Part shown: one piece after another, positions 1 to 8,000 of the stretch
Layout of the letters: each line of letters begins with the position of its first letter
How positions within the stretch are numbered: position 1 is the stretch's first letter
Program-made: the position numbers and the translations under genes
The notes under the pieces: generated by a model
What the model saw: the letters and a program-made list of their open reading frames with translations, nothing else
The model's database searches: none
Told to the model about the DNA's origin: nothing
Assembly: GCA_023386395.1 (NCBI GenBank)
Contig: JAEWJV010000053.1
Location: 1 to 12,420, forward strand
Reading direction: 5' to 3'
Origin: Bacteroidota bacterium
GTDB taxonomy: Bacteria > Bacteroidota > Bacteroidia > Chitinophagales > Chitinophagaceae
DNA: 12,420 nt

Positions 1-29
1 CTAATAAATAAAGCTGTTTGAATTTTATG

Positions 30-74
30 GTGCAATTGCACAAGCCGGAAGACGGTTTCGCGAACCGGTTGTGG
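30..74. promoter_or_regulatory. Palindrome and bulged hairpin at the left edge
   Basis: A perfect 12-base palindrome, GTGCAATTGCAC, lies at 30-41. Overlapping it, CACAA (39-43) and CCGG (45-48) can pair with CCGG (65-68) and TTGTG (69-73), giving a nine-pair stem with one bulged G at 44 and a 16-base loop. The loop contains the self-complementary TTCGCGAA. No T-run follows, so it is not an ordinary intrinsic terminator. It may be an operator, part of the leader of the small gene at 140, or the tail of whatever lies to the left. I see no gene in 1-139 and recognise no known riboswitch there. Confidence 0.3.
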
Positions 75-139
75 TCATAAAGTTTCAACATCTTTAAAAC
101 ATTGAAATTTTGATTAGCGAATAAATAAAATGCATTAAG

Positions 140-460
140 ATGAAAACAAATGCTACTCAAAAAGAAATCCTGCTGGTTACCAATAATTCTTTTGCCCAGC
201 GGGAATGGTGCAGTAAGGAAATACAACCTTCAGCAAATATGACAGCGCAGGAGCAGATGGAAGCAATTTGTGCCAATGGTTTGATCTGCGAGATTTTACC
301 GGAAGTATTTGAAGCGGGAGAAAACCCAAAGCTTTACCTGTGGCAGATACGGCCTGGCTTTTCTTTTATACAATTATTGTATAGTGTGTTTCCATCAACA
401 ATAAAAAACACGACTTCTCTTGACCCGCATATATGGCTTGGTAATTATTGTTACAATTAA
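140..460 (+). CDS. Small hypothetical protein, 106 aa
   Basis: I do not assign a function or family. The ATG at 140 is the only sensible start, because an ATG at 131 meets a stop two codons later. The product has no signal peptide and no convincing membrane segment. It is mixed alpha/beta in character, with an ILLVTNNSF strand near the N-terminus (residues 9-17), a helical acidic stretch around residues 34-60 and a KLYLWQIRPG segment near residues 64-73. It contains four cysteines (C24, C44, C50, C104) in no recognisable metal-binding spacing. A strong intrinsic terminator begins 36 bases after the stop, which supports a real, separately transcribed unit. Codon use matches the neighbouring genes. 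It is likely a soluble cytoplasmic protein. Confidence 0.6.
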   Translation: MKTNATQKEILLVTNNSFAQREWCSKEIQPSANMTAQEQMEAICANGLICEILPEVFEAGENPKLYLWQIRPGFSFIQLLYSVFPSTIKNTTSLDPHIWLGNYCYN

Positions 461-496
461 ATTTTTTACATAGGCAATTTTCTCATTTAAATACGT

Positions 497-526
497 CCCG
501 GCTTTTCCAGGCCGGGTTTTTATTTT
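497..526 (+). terminator. Intrinsic terminator after the small gene
   Basis: CCCGGC (497-502) pairs with GCCGGG (511-516) around an eight-base loop, and a T-rich run (TTTTTATTTT) follows at once. This is a textbook Rho-independent terminator on the plus strand. It isolates the 140-460 gene from the sugar transporter that starts at 624. Confidence 0.85.
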
Positions 527-623
527 GTTTATTACTGAAAAAATATTTCCGGCTGCGAATAACATTGTATTTTGGCAAAGCACTTTTACAAACCATATTG
601 CTTACAGCCATTAATTAAATTTT

Positions 624-2006
624 ATGCAAGCCAATATTGATACACCTGGTATCTCAGCAAAAGGAAAAAGTTTATTTGGTATTTCTTTAGTCGCGGCACT
701 AGCGGGTTTTATTTTTGGGTTTGATACAGTGGTTATATCGGGCGCTGATAAGCCCATACAGGAGCTTTGGCATTTAACGCCGTGGCAACATGGCTTTTTT
801 ATTATGTCGATGGCTTTGTGGGGAACGGTTTTGGGTGCATTGGGTGGTGGTATTCCCACTCAAAAATTCGGAAGGAAAAAAGTGTTGATATGGATCGGGG
901 TTCTTTTTACTGTATCATCCTTTGGCTCCGCATTGGCGCCAGATCCATATACCTTTTCTTTCTTTCGCTTTATCGGCGGCATTGGTATTGGCGCATCGTC
1001 TGTGGCAGCACCCACTTATGTTTCAGAAATTTCAACAGCTTCATCAAGAGGAAGATTGGTTGCGATGTACCAGTTCAATATTGTATTTGCCATATTAATA
1101 GCCTACATTTCAAACTATCTTTTAAAAGGCGTGGGCGGAAGTAACGACTGGCGCTGGATGCTTGGTGTTATGGCAGTACCATCACTTATTTATTCAATTC
1201 TGGTGATAGGCATCCCGGAAAGCCCACGCTGGCTTGTTACAAAAGGAAAAGACGATGAAGCCCGGAAGATATTATCGAAACTGGGCGTGGGCAATACGGA
1301 CGAGGAGATCAAACAAATTAAGAATGCTGTCCAACATGAAGATAGCAGCGGGAAAAAAACGCCGTTTATCAGCAAAAAGCATATAACCATTCTAAGCCTT
1401 GCTTTTTTTATTGCTTTCTTTAATCAATTCTCAGGCATCAACTTCATTTTATATTATGCGCCACGCATACTGGAAAGTGCTGGCCTGGCGGCGAATGATT
1501 CCTTAAAAAGTTCCATTATAATTGGCGGGACTAACCTTGTATTCACTTTTGTAGGTTTATATTTTATTGACCGCATTGGAAGAAAGATTTTATTATTAAT
1601 CGGGTCAATCGGGTATATTATAAGTTTAGCGGCAGTGGCATGGTGTTTTTATAACCACTTAAGTGCGGGCTTGTTGGTTACATTTTTAGCCATGTTTATC
1701 GCATCACATGCAATAGGGCAAGGTGCAGTGATATGGGTTTTTATTTCAGAAATTTTCCCGAACAGGATCCGTGCCATGGGCCAGTCTTTCGGGGCAGGAA
1801 CACATTGGGTTTGTGCCGCCTTCATTACCTTAATATCCCCTATTTTCATTGATGATAAGAAAGGGATTTTTAAAGATAACCCGTGGCCCATCTTTGCTTT
1901 CTTTTCATTCATGATGGTACTGCAGCTTATATGGGTTTTAACCAAAGTGCCCGAAACAAAAGGAAGGGCACTGGAACAGATACAGAAGGATTTGGGCATT
2001 GAATAA
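624..2006 (+). CDS. MFS sugar porter (sugar:H+ symporter family)
   Basis: A 460-residue inner-membrane transporter of the sugar porter family of the Major Facilitator Superfamily, the length and layout expected for 12 membrane helices. Family signatures are visible in order: GFDTVVISGA in helix 1; the loop 2-3 motif ending FGRKK (82-86); PESPRWL (198-204) at the start of the central cytoplasmic loop; the substrate-binding QFSGINFILYYAP segment (268-280); DRIGRK (316-321) in loop 8-9; and PETKGR (443-448) after the last helix. In characterised relatives such as XylE and GLUTs the QxSG(I/V)N residues contact the sugar, so hexose or pentose uptake, probably with protons, is likely. The exact substrate cannot be read from sequence. 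It stands alone between a terminator and a 114-base gap, with no catabolic gene beside it. The upstream region holds only a one-base-short -7-like box (568-574). Confidence 0.93.
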   Translation: MQANIDTPGISAKGKSLFGISLVAALAGFIFGFDTVVISGADKPIQELWHLTPWQHGFFIMSMALWGTVLGALGGGIPTQKFGRKKVLIWIGVLFTVSSFGSALAPDPYTFSFFRFIGGIGIGASSVAAPTYVSEISTASSRGRLVAMYQFNIVFAILIAYISNYLLKGVGGSNDWRWMLGVMAVPSLIYSILVIGIPESPRWLVTKGKDDEARKILSKLGVGNTDEEIKQIKNAVQHEDSSGKKTPFISKKHITILSLAFFIAFFNQFSGINFILYYAPRILESAGLAANDSLKSSIIIGGTNLVFTFVGLYFIDRIGRKILLLIGSIGYIISLAAVAWCFYNHLSAGLLVTFLAMFIASHAIGQGAVIWVFISEIFPNRIRAMGQSFGAGTHWVCAAFITLISPIFIDDKKGIFKDNPWPIFAFFSFMMVLQLIWVLTKVPETKGRALEQIQKDLGIE

Positions 2007-2083
2007 ACTGAACGCTCCCTCCGTATTTAAAATATTAAAAGAATGTTTTTCAAAACTTTAGTACTGTATATGCCGCTAATAGA

Positions 2084-2091
2084 TAGCTTTG
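2084..2091 (+). promoter_or_regulatory. Candidate Bacteroidota -7 promoter box
   Basis: TAGCTTTG matches the Bacteroidota sigma-70 -7 consensus TAnnTTTG exactly and lies 29 bases before the ATG at 2121. The upstream -33 element is poor (only a TTTA near 2057-2060, rather far away). If real, it drives the three-gene unit 2121-3137. The rest of the gap (2007-2083) shows no terminator for the transporter gene. Confidence 0.4.
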
Positions 2092-2120
2092 CGTTTAATT
2101 AAAAAAATGTAACCGCTTAT

Positions 2121-2378
2121 ATGAACGCCTATTATACTATTTTCTACATAACCTCTGCAATTATTGGATTTTTCATCATTATTAAAACCTATTCTTTTTT
2201 AGCCAAATCGCAGTTTAACAGCCTGGCCGACTGGTTTTATTTCAGTAAATACAGCATCTATACCACACGTGGCGAGAGGCTTATAAAAACGAGGAAGTCG
2301 CAGAATAAATTGAGCCTTATTATTTTATTTTTAGTTATTCTTGACCTGTTCTTTCTTTTAATGATGAATATTGCATAA
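2121..2378 (+). CDS. Small two-helix membrane protein, 85 aa
   Basis: I do not recognise a named family. The sequence shows two hydrophobic segments, about residues 6-28 (rich in I and F) and 65-82 (LIILFLVILDLFFLLMM). They are joined by a hydrophilic loop of about 35 residues that ends in a basic cluster (RGERLIKTRKSQNK). By the positive-inside rule the loop should be cytoplasmic. An ATG at 2107 is followed directly by a stop, so 2121 is the start. The stop codon lies only four bases before the best start of the DUF2007-like gene, so the two are almost certainly co-transcribed and perhaps translationally coupled. The role is unknown. Confidence 0.65.
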   Translation: MNAYYTIFYITSAIIGFFIIIKTYSFLAKSQFNSLADWFYFSKYSIYTTRGERLIKTRKSQNKLSLIILFLVILDLFFLLMMNIA

Positions 2379-2382
2379 AAAT

Positions 2383-2589
2383 ATGCAGGGCTGGTTTAAA
2401 TTATATAGCACCAGAAATTATCTTGAAGCAAATATTATTAAAGGCAAGCTTGAAGGAAATGATATTCGCGCCGTAATTTTAAACAGGCAGGACAGCAGTT
2501 ATCTTGCCTTTGGTGATATAGAGATATATGTGCCAGTGCATTTGAAAGATATAGCGCTGCATTTATTAAACAACGCTTTGTTGAATTAA
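2383..2589 (+). CDS. DUF2007-like small protein, 68 aa
   Basis: A short soluble protein whose pattern fits the DUF2007 family (sometimes labelled putative signal-transducing protein): an N-terminal W-x-x-LYS-x-x-x-x-x-EA-x-I-I-K-x-x-LE segment, a central strand region ending in GDIEIYVP, and a C-terminal helix carrying the A-x-x-LL pattern. The family fold resembles a small ferredoxin-like or PII-like unit, and its biochemical role is not settled. I prefer the ATG at 2383 over an in-frame TTG at 2371: ATG sits right after an A-rich stretch and gives a family-like N-terminus, while TTG would overlap the upstream gene. It lies between the small membrane protein and the GNAT gene, all in one direction. 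Confidence 0.7.
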   Translation: MQGWFKLYSTRNYLEANIIKGKLEGNDIRAVILNRQDSSYLAFGDIEIYVPVHLKDIALHLLNNALLN

Positions 2590-2615
2590 GCCATTCATAT
2601 GAGCCGACCAAACTG

Positions 2616-3137
2616 ATGAATTCTGAAATTTACTTGCGCCCCTGGAAAAAAGAAGATGCTTCGCAACTAACATTAATCGCCAACAACAGGAATATCTGGA
2701 ATAATGTTAGGGATAGCCTGCCGCATCCTTACAAACTTAAAGATGCTGAGGCATGGATATCACATTGCAGGCGGCAAAAGCCCCAACTGAACTTTGCGAT
2801 TATTTATAATGAAAGGCTCGCGGGCAGCATTGGCTGTACACCTCAAACAGATATACATCGTAAAAACATGGAAATAGGGTATTTTGTGGGAGAGCTATTC
2901 TGGAACAGAGGTATTGCTGGCAGGGCGGTGCGCATCCTGCTTAATTATATTGAAAAAGAATTTGATGTTGTGCGCGTATTTGCCGAAGTGTTTGAATTCA
3001 ATAAAGCATCTATGCGGGTGTTGCACAGGAATGGTTTTTATCTTGAAAACATCCGCCGCAAAGCAGTTATAAAAAATAACAGGATAATGGATGATTATGT
3101 TTGGGTGAAATTGTTAGGCAGGAAAAATTCAAATTAA
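2616..3137 (+). CDS. GNAT N-acetyltransferase, RimJ/RimL-like
   Basis: A 173-residue single-domain acetyltransferase, the usual size for the RimJ/RimL branch of the GNAT superfamily. The N-terminus (IYLRPWKKEDASQL) is the typical first strand and helix. The acetyl-CoA-binding motif A appears as ELFWNRGIAGRAVR (93-106), with R98-G99-I100-A101 forming the pyrophosphate loop. NKASMRVLHRNGF is the family's conserved N-x-x-S-x-x-x-x-x-x-x-GF helix and turn. Members acetylate ribosomal-protein N-termini, antibiotics or small amines, and the substrate cannot be inferred here. It starts 26 bases after the DUF2007-like gene and is probably the last gene of that operon. Its stop codon lies inside the leader of the hairpin repeat at 3131-3181. 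Confidence 0.88.
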   Translation: MNSEIYLRPWKKEDASQLTLIANNRNIWNNVRDSLPHPYKLKDAEAWISHCRRQKPQLNFAIIYNERLAGSIGCTPQTDIHRKNMEIGYFVGELFWNRGIAGRAVRILLNYIEKEFDVVRVFAEVFEFNKASMRVLHRNGFYLENIRRKAVIKNNRIMDDYVWVKLLGRKNSN

Positions 3138-3181
3138 AGATTTGACAATAGGACAGCGCAGTCTCCTTGACTGCGCTGTCC
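3131..3181. repeat. Intergenic hairpin repeat, copy 1
   Basis: An AAATTAAAGATTTGA leader (3131-3145, overlapping the GNAT stop) precedes a perfect 13-base inverted repeat. GGACAGCGCAGTC (3151-3163) pairs with GACTGCGCTGTCC (3169-3181) around the five-base loop TCCTT. No T-run follows on either strand, so it is not a canonical intrinsic terminator, although its place between convergent genes suits a bidirectional stop or an mRNA 3'-end stabiliser. A diverged copy in the same orientation lies at 11332-11379. The pair resembles REP-type palindromic repeats. Confidence 0.7.
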
Positions 3182-3200
3182 AGGGAAATTCTGAGTGCGC

Positions 3201-4526
3201 CTAATCCTTAGTTTCTCTTCCGATTCCATGATAAATAAAGCCGAGCCTTTTCATTTCTTCGTTGTTGTAAATATTACGGCCGTCAAAGATAACCCTGCCT
3301 TTCATTTTCTTTACAATTGAATCCCAATCCGGCAGGCGGAATTCAGGCCATTCGGTTACCAGGATAATCGCATCTGCATTTTCGGCTGCTGCCGTTTCAT
3401 CTTTCTTTAAAGAAGCTTTGCCATGTAATAAATGTTCCGCTTCTTTCATGGCAACCGGATCATACGCCTGCACCATAGCACCTGCTTCATGCAGGGCATC
3501 TATTAAAACAAGCGAAGGCGCTTCACGCATATCATCTGTTTGAGGTTTGAATGAAAGGCCCCAGATACAAAATGTTTTACCGGCGATATCTCCGTTGTAA
3601 TGCTTTTTAATTTTTTCAAACATTACTTTCTTCTGATCATCATTTACATCTTCCACCGATTGAAGAATGCGCATGTTATATTCGTATTCACCGGCTGTGC
3701 GTATTAATGCTTTTACATCTTTTGGAAAACAGGAACCGCCATAACCAATGCCCGGATAAATAAAGCGGTTGCCGATGCGCGGGTCTGAACCAATGCCATT
3801 ACGCACCTCGTTTACATTAGCGCCAACGCGTTCGCACAGGTTGGCAATTTCATTCATGAAAGAAATTTTTGTTGCGAGCATAGCATTGGCTGCATACTTC
3901 GTCATTTCGGCGGATGGAATATCCATGAATAAAACAGGATGGCCGTTCAACACAAAAGGCTCATATAACTGGCGAAGCAGCGACTTTGCCTTTTCATTTT
4001 CAACGCCAATAACAATGCGGTCTGGTTTTAAAAAGTCATCAACAGCAGCGCCTTCTTTTAAAAACTCCGGATTGGATGCCACGTCAAACTCAAGCGGAGC
4101 ATTGCGTTTTTCAAGGGCAGCTTTTATAGCTTTCTTTACTTTGGATGCAGTGCCAACAGGAACAGTACTTTTTGTTACAACAATTAAATAACCATCCATA
4201 TAGGTGCCAACCTGGTCAGCAACCTGTAATACATATTTAAGGTCGGCGCTGCCATCTTCGCCCGGTGGTGTACCTACTGCAATAAATGCAATTTGTGCGC
4301 CTTTAATGGCTTCTTCAATATCTGTACTGAAGCGCAGCCTTCCTTTTTTAAAATTTCTTTCTACAATTACATCAAGGCCCGGTTCGTAAATGGGCAGGAT
4401 GCCTTTTTGAAGATTTGTTATTTTTTCTTTGTTTACATCTATGCAAATAACTTCGGTGCCCACTTCTGCAAGGCACGCACCGGTTACAAGTCCAACATAT
4501 CCTGTACCTACTACAATTATTTTCAT
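3201..4526 (-). CDS. ugd: UDP-glucose 6-dehydrogenase
   Basis: A cytoplasmic NAD-dependent enzyme that oxidises UDP-glucose twice to UDP-glucuronate, a precursor of acidic capsule, exopolysaccharide and pentose-containing sugars. The 441-residue length is normal for the family. The N-terminal Rossmann motif is GTGYVG (7-12). VGTPP and STVPVGT segments mark the cofactor and substrate region. The active-site set is intact: K210 and N214 in TKYAANAM, the nucleophilic C266 in YGGSCFPKD and D270 just after it, with the same spacing as the catalytic residues of characterised UGDs. The C-terminal UDP-binding half ends with ILVTEWPEF and DGRNIY. The leader before the start is almost pure A/T with an A-tract. 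It is convergent with the GNAT gene and divergent from the giant gene. With gmd downstream it suggests a polysaccharide locus. Confidence 0.97.
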   Translation of the reverse strand: MKIIVVGTGYVGLVTGACLAEVGTEVICIDVNKEKITNLQKGILPIYEPGLDVIVERNFKKGRLRFSTDIEEAIKGAQIAFIAVGTPPGEDGSADLKYVLQVADQVGTYMDGYLIVVTKSTVPVGTASKVKKAIKAALEKRNAPLEFDVASNPEFLKEGAAVDDFLKPDRIVIGVENEKAKSLLRQLYEPFVLNGHPVLFMDIPSAEMTKYAANAMLATKISFMNEIANLCERVGANVNEVRNGIGSDPRIGNRFIYPGIGYGGSCFPKDVKALIRTAGEYEYNMRILQSVEDVNDDQKKVMFEKIKKHYNGDIAGKTFCIWGLSFKPQTDDMREAPSLVLIDALHEAGAMVQAYDPVAMKEAEHLLHGKASLKKDETAAAENADAIILVTEWPEFRLPDWDSIVKKMKGRVIFDGRNIYNNEEMKRLGFIYHGIGRETKD

Positions 4527-5001
4527 ATTTATTTTTTTTTAAAATGTACCCTATTGATTATATTACAGTTAATGATATTAAAGCCAATATTACTTGCATC
4601 TACATTTATTATTGTGGTGCAAAGAAATTATTTTTTGCTATAAAACCAATTTCTCATTATTCACTTTCCATTTATTATAATGCTTTTAATGCTAAGGATT
4701 TAGTGGATAGCAACCGTAAAATATAGCTGCATCCTTAGGATACTGAAAATAACCAACCCTTTATTCGTTCGCCTTCTAATATGAGACGTTCACAGATTAA
4801 TATCACCAATTCGCCAATCTGCGAAAATCAAAAAAATACTAAGCCTTAGTTTTATTGTGTAAAGTGTAAAATCCGTATTGTAACATCCGCACCCTGGTCA
4901 TCCTTCCGGCCTGCTTTACCGGAATAATATGGTGATATCCGCAGGTAACGCTGTTCACCGGTTTGCCTTACCACTGAATATTTGTTGATTAATCGTGTCC
5001 A
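4527..5001. other. Divergent intergenic region, 475 bases
   Basis: This region must carry promoters for ugd (minus) and the giant gene (plus), but I find no exact TAnnTTTG box on either strand. The first part (to about 4855) is very A/T-rich; 4621-4680 counts to 11 G+C in 60. From about 4860 it becomes clearly richer; 4921-4980 counts to 27 in 60. CCTTAG or its complement CTAAGG occurs at 4692, 4733 and 4844. The G+C-richer end has interleaved complementary pairs: GGTGA 4931-4935 with TCACC 4955-4959, and GGTAA 4944-4948 with TTACC 4969-4973. A reverse-strand open frame also covers 4852-5061. No gene is called. Confidence 0.6.
4692..4738. repeat. Spaced inverted repeat CTAAGGAT / ATCCTTAG
   Basis: CTAAGGAT (4692-4699) is exactly complementary to ATCCTTAG (4731-4738), with a 31-base spacer. 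The hexamer recurs in a 13-base palindrome ACTAAG-C-CTTAGT at 4838-4850. In a divergent promoter region this could be a set of binding half-sites for a regulator, but the words are short and the background is A/T-rich. Confidence 0.3.
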
Positions 5002-8000
5002 ATGAAAAAATTTTACCTTTTTTCCCTGTTGCTTTATTTTGCCGTTTTTTGCCAAAAACAATCCGCAGCCCAGTCTGTGTTAAACCCTAACGATCCGGTA
5101 GTTGAATACGATCCTTCAAACCCACCCGTAGAACCGCCTTATGGGCAAATAGGCAAATGGGTGAGGACAAAAAAAGTGTCTTGGAACTCAGATTCCTACA
5201 AGGCTTATATCTACCAAGGAATGTGTTTTCGTTTAAAATTTCCCAAAAGCTATAATGCTTTAACAAACAACGGGAAAAAATATCCTTTGGCTATTGTATT
5301 TCACGGGGGCGGGGAAGCTGGGCCTATTACGGATAATGAAAGCCAACTTTACCATGGAGGCAAGCCCTATATGGATGCTGTGGATGATGACGTGTTTGAT
5401 GGTTATGTACTTTTTCCGCAAAGCCAGGGTTTTTGGGGGACGGTGTCTTATTTAAGAATAATTGATATTATCAATTACATGGCGGTCAACAATAAGGTAG
5501 ACCCATTTTGCATTAGCGCAAACGGGCTATCCTCTGGTGGGCAAGCTTCCTGGGACATGGCCATGAATTATACAACTTATATCAGTGCGGCCATGCCAAT
5601 GTCAAATATTTCAATTGGATATAAAGACCCGTCTGTTATAAATCAGGTGAAATTTACTCCCATGTGGAATTTCCAGGGAGCGTTAGATGGTTCACCTGCG
5701 CCCTCCACCGCAGAACAAGTGGACGATGCAATGGTTGCTGCCGGAGGTAATTATAAATATGCTATATATGCTAATACAGGTCATAATACATGGGATAGTG
5801 CTTTTGCTGAACCGGACTTTTTTCCTTTTATGTTAAGAGGATATTGTTCCAATCCATGGGTATTATATGGCAGAGCCGGATTTTGCGATAGCAATAATAT
5901 TGATGTTACTATGGGGGTTGCAGCAGGGTTTGATAGTTACCAATGGAGAAAAAATGGGATTATTATGCAAGGTGCTGAAGAAAATTCAATCCATATTACA
6001 TCACTTGGCACTTATGAAGCTCGCGTTTTGCGCGGCTCCACTTGGTCTGATTGGTCGCATATCCCAGTATTGATACATATTACACTACCGACTTTAACGC
6101 CCCCTATAGTCGTATCAGGCTTAATGAGTGATGTAATTACATCAGGCGATGGGAAGAATTACGTAAATTTAGAAATACCTGATAATGATTATATAAGTTA
6201 TATTTGGAAGAAGGTTGGCAGCGATGCCGTGATTGGTACGCAAAGGATACTCAAAGCAACTCAACCTGGACAATATATTGCGGCCGCTACAGAAAAATAT
6301 GGATGCTCTACCGTTTATAGTCAACCCTTCACAGTAATAGATTCAAAAGGTTCCGGTGCACCAGACTCTGCTAATAAATTGATAGCTTCTTCCGTATCGG
6401 CCACAGAAATAGTACTCGGATGGGAAAACAATCCACATCCAAAATATAATGAAACTTTTTTTGAAATCTACCGAAGTACTAGTCAAGATGGCAATTATAA
6501 ATTTATCGGAAAAGCACCTGCCGACTCCCTATCATTCAGTGATAAAGGATTGATTTCAAATACAATTTATTATTATAAAGTAAGAGCTATTAATAACAAT
6601 GGCTCCGCACCATTCTCGAATATTGCCAGCACAACTACAAATGAAGATAAAATCCCGCCAACTGCACCGGGATCACTAACCATTATGTACGCTACTAATT
6701 CGTCTATAAAGCTACAATGGAATACTTCTACAGATGATGTAGGAATGAAAAAATATTTAATATATCTAAATGGCAATAATTGCTACACTACTACAGACAC
6801 TACCATTATTATTAATGGCTTAGAGCAAGGTAGGGTATATTCCTTCTATGTAAAAGCGGTTGACTTAAACGGAAATTATTCTGTGCAGAGCAACTTAGTA
6901 AGCGCACCTGCTGTTCTGAGAGGGTTATTTTATAAATATTATGAAGGACGATGGACTAATCTTCCTGATTTTGATATCCTTACACCAATAAAAACTGGGG
7001 TATCCTCAAATATAGATTTAACGTCTAACTTAAAACCTAATCAATTTGCTTTTTTATGGGAAGGGCATATTAATATTCCGATTACAGGCACTTATAAATT
7101 TAGACTTACTTCAGATGATGGCAGTAAATTGTGGCTTAATACATATAATTCGGATTCAACACCATTGATCGATAATGATCATCTCAATACATCAAAAAGT
7201 AAAGTTGCTACAATATATTTAACAAAGGGCGTTTATCCTATCACTATAGCTTTCTTTCAATATAAAAACAATAAAGGAATCAAATTGGAGTGGCTTAAAT
7301 CACAACTTTTTGGTGACGCAAATTATCATTTAATTGAGGATAAATACTTTACAGATAATCATATTCAAGCAGACACAGTACCAAAATATCCCGACAGCCT
7401 TATTGTTAAAGCATGTGCTTACAATAAAATAATTCTTAACTGGTTAGATAAAAGCAATAATGAGATCGGTTTTCAAATATACAGATCTACTAAACCTAAT
7501 ATAGATTATAATATAATTTATACTACAGATTCTAATAGTACGCATTTCATAGATACAGGGCTGACAGCCAATACAAGCTATTATTATAAAATAAATGCTG
7601 TAAATAACTATGGCACATCACCATTTACTAATTATGTGCCTAGTAAAACTTTTAAACTACCGGCACCAAAATCCCCAACCAACCCGAAGGCTGTAGCGCT
7701 CTCATCTTCCTCCATACAAATTACCTGGAATGATGTGGATACTGCTGAGGTTAATTACCAGGTATTCCGTTCTGCAGTTGATTCCTTTCATTTTAAACCT
7801 GCTGCAATATTGCCAGCTAATACAACATCCTTTATTGATACAGGTTTATATGGTAATACTATTTATTTTTATAAAATTAAAACCGTTGGAGCCACTTCGG
7901 TTTCTGCTGACAAACCTGCAAAAATAGCAAAAACGCAAAACAACCCGCCGGTAATTACCAAGTTTGCCAATATAGCTATACCTGCCGGTGTCCAAACAAC

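Noticed and set aside
568..574. TATTTTG as a promoter for the sugar transporter
   Set aside because: It is one base short of TAnnTTTG and has no -33 TTTG at a suitable distance, so it is too weak to list as a feature.
395..583. A minus-strand frame across the end of the small gene and the terminator
   Set aside because: It runs through a strong plus-strand terminator hairpin and has an unremarkable composition.
767..1144. A 125-codon plus-strand frame inside the sugar transporter
   Set aside because: It is a +1 shadow of the transporter, which has continuous family motifs through the same bases. The alternative product is rich in Cys and Trp and looks like nothing.
2371..2382. A TTG start for the DUF2007-like gene, overlapping the previous stop
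   Set aside because: The in-frame ATG at 2383 gives a family-like N-terminus and a better spaced A-rich leader, so the four extra codons are not needed.
3151..3181. Calling the 13-base hairpin a simple intrinsic terminator
   Set aside because: There is no T-run on either strand after the stem, and a diverged copy with the same leader exists at 11332. A repeat element is the better description, although it may still affect termination.
3769..4191. A 140-codon plus-strand frame antisense to ugd
   Set aside because: It mirrors the conserved ugd coding sequence, including the catalytic region, and has no independent support.
5002..5076. Possible lipoprotein signal at Cys17 of the giant protein
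   Set aside because: The residues before the Cys (A-V-F) do not make a lipobox because the -1 residue is bulky Phe. A standard signal peptidase I site after SAA fits better and agrees with T9SS export.
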